NCBI RefSeq assembly: GCF_013155275.1
Contig: NZ_JABJXS010000001.1
Coordinates: 372,001-436,000, forward strand
Source: Brenneria sp. hezel4-2-4
GTDB lineage: Bacteria > Pseudomonadota > Gammaproteobacteria > Enterobacterales > Enterobacteriaceae
Length of the DNA stretch: 64,000 nucleotides
Reading direction: 5' to 3'
The notes beneath the pieces were generated by a model. It was not told the DNA's origin and did no database searches. It worked only from the letters and a program-made list of their open reading frames with translations. Shown here in pieces: positions 62,068-64,000 of this stretch. Each line of letters begins with the position of its first letter. Positions within the stretch are counted from its first letter, which is position 1. Position numbers and translations under genes: made by a program.

Positions 62068-63016
62068 GACGTTTTTGACTTAGCAGCAGGAGAAGAAAAA
62101 CGATAGCCCCGATGACACCCAGAATGACGCTGACCGGTATCTCAAACGGATAGCGAACCACCCGGCCGATGATGTCGCACAATAACACCAGGCCTCCCCC
62201 CAGCAGACACACCCACGGAATGGTTTTACGGATATTATCGCCCATTATCATACTGATAAGATTGGGAACGATAAGGCCGAGGAACGGTAAAGCGCCAATC
62301 ACCACCACCACCACGCCGCTCACGACCGCCACAATCGACAGCCCCATCAGCATCACCCGCCGATAGTTAAGCCCGACATTGACCGAAAATTCACGCCCCA
62401 TGCCCGCCACGGTGAAGCGATCCGCGATCCAGCAAGCGACAAGCGTCAGTATACCGACCAGCCACAGCAGTTCGTAGCGACCTTTCAATACGCCGGAAAA
62501 ATCCCCCGACTCCCAACTGCCGAGCGCCTGCAACAGATCAAAATGCATGGCGCCGAACGTGGTGATCGCACTGATAACGGCGCCGAGCATAATCCCCACC
62601 AGCGGCACCACCAATGCGGATTTCAGCACTATCCGCCGCAACAGCAGCATAAATAATAGCGTACCGGCCATCGCAAACAGGCTGGCGACAATCATTTTGA
62701 CAAACACGGAAGACGTCGGCGCCAGAACCATCATAACCAGCAGGCCCAATCCTGCGGACTGGGTTGTTCCGGCCAATGACGGCTCCACGAAGCGGTTTTG
62801 CGTCAACAATTGCATGATCAAACCGGCCACGCTCATCGCGCTCCCCGCCAGCAGCAATGCCAGCGTTCGCGGAATGCGGCTGATCAGGAAAATATCGCGC
62901 ATGGACTGATCGCTCCACAGCGCCTGCATACTCACCCGGCCGGCGCCGACAAACAGACTGGCAACGATCATTCCGCCCAGCAGCATGATACCAAGCGCAA
63001 AATAGAAAGGTTTCAT
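62057..63016 (-). CDS. Iron-siderophore ABC transporter permease 1
   Basis: 319 residues from the ATG at 63016 (MKPFYFALGIMLLGGMIVAS); a GTG at 63028 is an alternative, but AGGA lies just before the ATG. FecCD family: ISRIPRTLALLLAGSAMSVA, LLTQNRFVEPSLAGTTQSAG and IGALPFLGLIVPNLISMIMG. About ten membrane segments. The Arg/Pro-rich IPRTLA and the last loop contact the ATPase in relatives. It starts 20 bases beyond the binding-protein stop. Confidence 0.92.
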   Translation of the reverse strand: MKPFYFALGIMLLGGMIVASLFVGAGRVSMQALWSDQSMRDIFLISRIPRTLALLLAGSAMSVAGLIMQLLTQNRFVEPSLAGTTQSAGLGLLVMMVLAPTSSVFVKMIVASLFAMAGTLLFMLLLRRIVLKSALVVPLVGIMLGAVISAITTFGAMHFDLLQALGSWESGDFSGVLKGRYELLWLVGILTLVACWIADRFTVAGMGREFSVNVGLNYRRVMLMGLSIVAVVSGVVVVVIGALPFLGLIVPNLISMIMGDNIRKTIPWVCLLGGGLVLLCDIIGRVVRYPFEIPVSVILGVIGAIVFLLLLLSQKRHVS

Positions 63017-63035
63017 TGTTCCTGCCACGATCGTG

Positions 63036-63983
63036 CTATTGCTTATTCAACGCGTTATCGACGTCCGTAATCAGCTTTTTATAGCTTTGCAGGCCTCCGG
63101 CGATATAAAGCGATGCGGAATCCAGATAAACGATATGATTATTTTGCCAGGCGTTGGTCTTATGAATCAGCGGATTGTCCAGCACCTGCCGCGCCGACTC
63201 CCCGCCCGCCTGCCCGATGGCGCTATCGCGATCCAGCACAAACAGCCACTCAGGATTTACGCTGAGTATGAATTCCGAGGTCACCACATTACCGTGCCGG
63301 CCCGCCTGCGGAAATTCCGTGGCGGGGGTAAATCCCAACTCATCAAAAATAAATCCAAAACGCGATGCCGGGCCGTAAGCCGACATTTTTCCGCCGCTGA
63401 TCATCAGCACCAGGGCATTACCGGCATTGACGGCTTTAGCCTGGGTTTGGGCAATCTGCTGTTTAAAATCAGCTAACTGTGCTTTGGCTTCCTCTTCTTT
63501 GCCGAAGAGGGTTCCCAATTGTTCAATACGTTGGGAGAAACTCTGCATAAACTGGTTTTCATCAACGTCGAGCGATATCGTCGGCGAGATGGCGCTCAAC
63601 TTATCGTAAGCATCGGTGGCGCGTCCCCCGGCGATAATCAGGTCAGGTTTCATGCTGCTGAGCACTTCATAGTCAGGCTCGAACAACGTGCCGACGTTGA
63701 TGTATTCACTGCCGCGATATTTGGCAAGAAACTCAGGCAGTTGCGTACTGCTCTGCGGAACGCCGGCCACCTCGATATTCAAGGCATCCATCGTATCCAG
63801 GGTGGAGGGATTGAAGACGACGACTTTTTGGGGATGCAGCGGAACCTGCGTGGTTCCTTGCGCATGCTCAACGGTTATCGTTTCCGCGTTTTCTGATGAC
63901 GAAACCGCCTGATCGCAACCTGCCAGCGCGAGCATTGACGCGAGTAACGTCGTTTTCACCGTAAAAGCTACGTTCACCTGCAT
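63036..63983 (-). CDS. Siderophore-binding lipoprotein, class III
   Basis: 315 residues. Signal MQVNVAFTVKTTLLASMLAL then AGC: lipobox LAGC with the lipidated Cys at 23 and Asp at +2 (Asp24), which in enterobacteria usually keeps a lipoprotein in the inner membrane. The mature part is the bilobed FhuD/FepB fold (Peripla_BP_2): VVVFNPSTLDTMDALNIEVA, PDLIIAGGRATDAYDKLSAI, SAYGPASRFGFIFDELGF. It resembles CeuE/VctP/YclQ proteins. AGGGG precedes the ATG. First gene of the operon; promoter and any Fur box lie past the right edge. Confidence 0.92.
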   Translation of the reverse strand: MQVNVAFTVKTTLLASMLALAGCDQAVSSSENAETITVEHAQGTTQVPLHPQKVVVFNPSTLDTMDALNIEVAGVPQSSTQLPEFLAKYRGSEYINVGTLFEPDYEVLSSMKPDLIIAGGRATDAYDKLSAISPTISLDVDENQFMQSFSQRIEQLGTLFGKEEEAKAQLADFKQQIAQTQAKAVNAGNALVLMISGGKMSAYGPASRFGFIFDELGFTPATEFPQAGRHGNVVTSEFILSVNPEWLFVLDRDSAIGQAGGESARQVLDNPLIHKTNAWQNNHIVYLDSASLYIAGGLQSYKKLITDVDNALNKQ

Positions 63984-64000
63984 TATTTTCCCCTTTCGCT

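Overview
This is chromosomal DNA of an enterobacterium (order Enterobacterales). Nearly every protein can be matched to an Escherichia coli counterpart, often in the same local order. Base composition looks only mildly GC-rich. Within the order, the siderophore transporter, the porin and the orphan PAAR toxin module suggest a plant-associated Pectobacteriaceae member (Brenneria, Pectobacterium or Dickeya type). That placement is an inference from gene content, not a computed result.

Layout. (1) 1-10290: the aspS-nudB-yebC operon (minus), yecE, yecN, cmoA-cmoB, then cutC, yecM and argS. This resembles the E. coli aspS-argS region without torZ/torY. (2) 10378-18113: murJ, yceH-rimJ, mdtH, grxB, yceB, ycdY and ycdX, ending in a tRNA-Ser(GGA) with its own promoter. 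(3) 18114-20860: the only clearly accessory segment, an orphan PAAR / S-type-pyocin polymorphic toxin followed by an overlapping DUF6392-type immunity gene, sitting between tRNA-Ser and rmf. (4) 20867-59583: a long conserved block of rmf, pqiABC, uup, rlmL, ycbX, zapC, pyrD, pepN, pncB, asnS, ompF, aspC, gloC, mepK, ldtD, mukFEB with cmoM, elyC, ycbJ, kdsB-ycaR, msbA-lpxK and comEC. (5) 59821-63983: tmaR and a four-gene iron-siderophore ABC transporter operon running in from the right edge.

How the genes work together. Three wobble-uridine enzymes (CmoA, CmoB, CmoM) are in the window at two loci. Envelope building is strongly represented: MurJ flips lipid II, LdtD forms and MepK cleaves 3-3 peptidoglycan crosslinks, ElyC supports envelope synthesis, KdsB, LpxK and MsbA make and export LPS, PqiABC is an MCE lipid-transport system, and OmpF is the porin. 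Chromosome organisation (MukBEF), division (ZapC), translation (AspRS, ArgRS, AsnRS, RlmL, RimJ, Uup, Rmf, YebC) and NAD/pyrimidine metabolism (PncB, PyrD) make up the rest.

I see no CRISPR array, insertion sequence, prophage or rRNA. The strongest candidate for something poorly described is the PAAR-pyocin toxin with its own C-terminal module and immunity protein. Smaller candidates are two short open reading frames, a cutC 3' UTR ending in an sRNA-like terminator, and a Fur-like site in the pepN-pncB gap.
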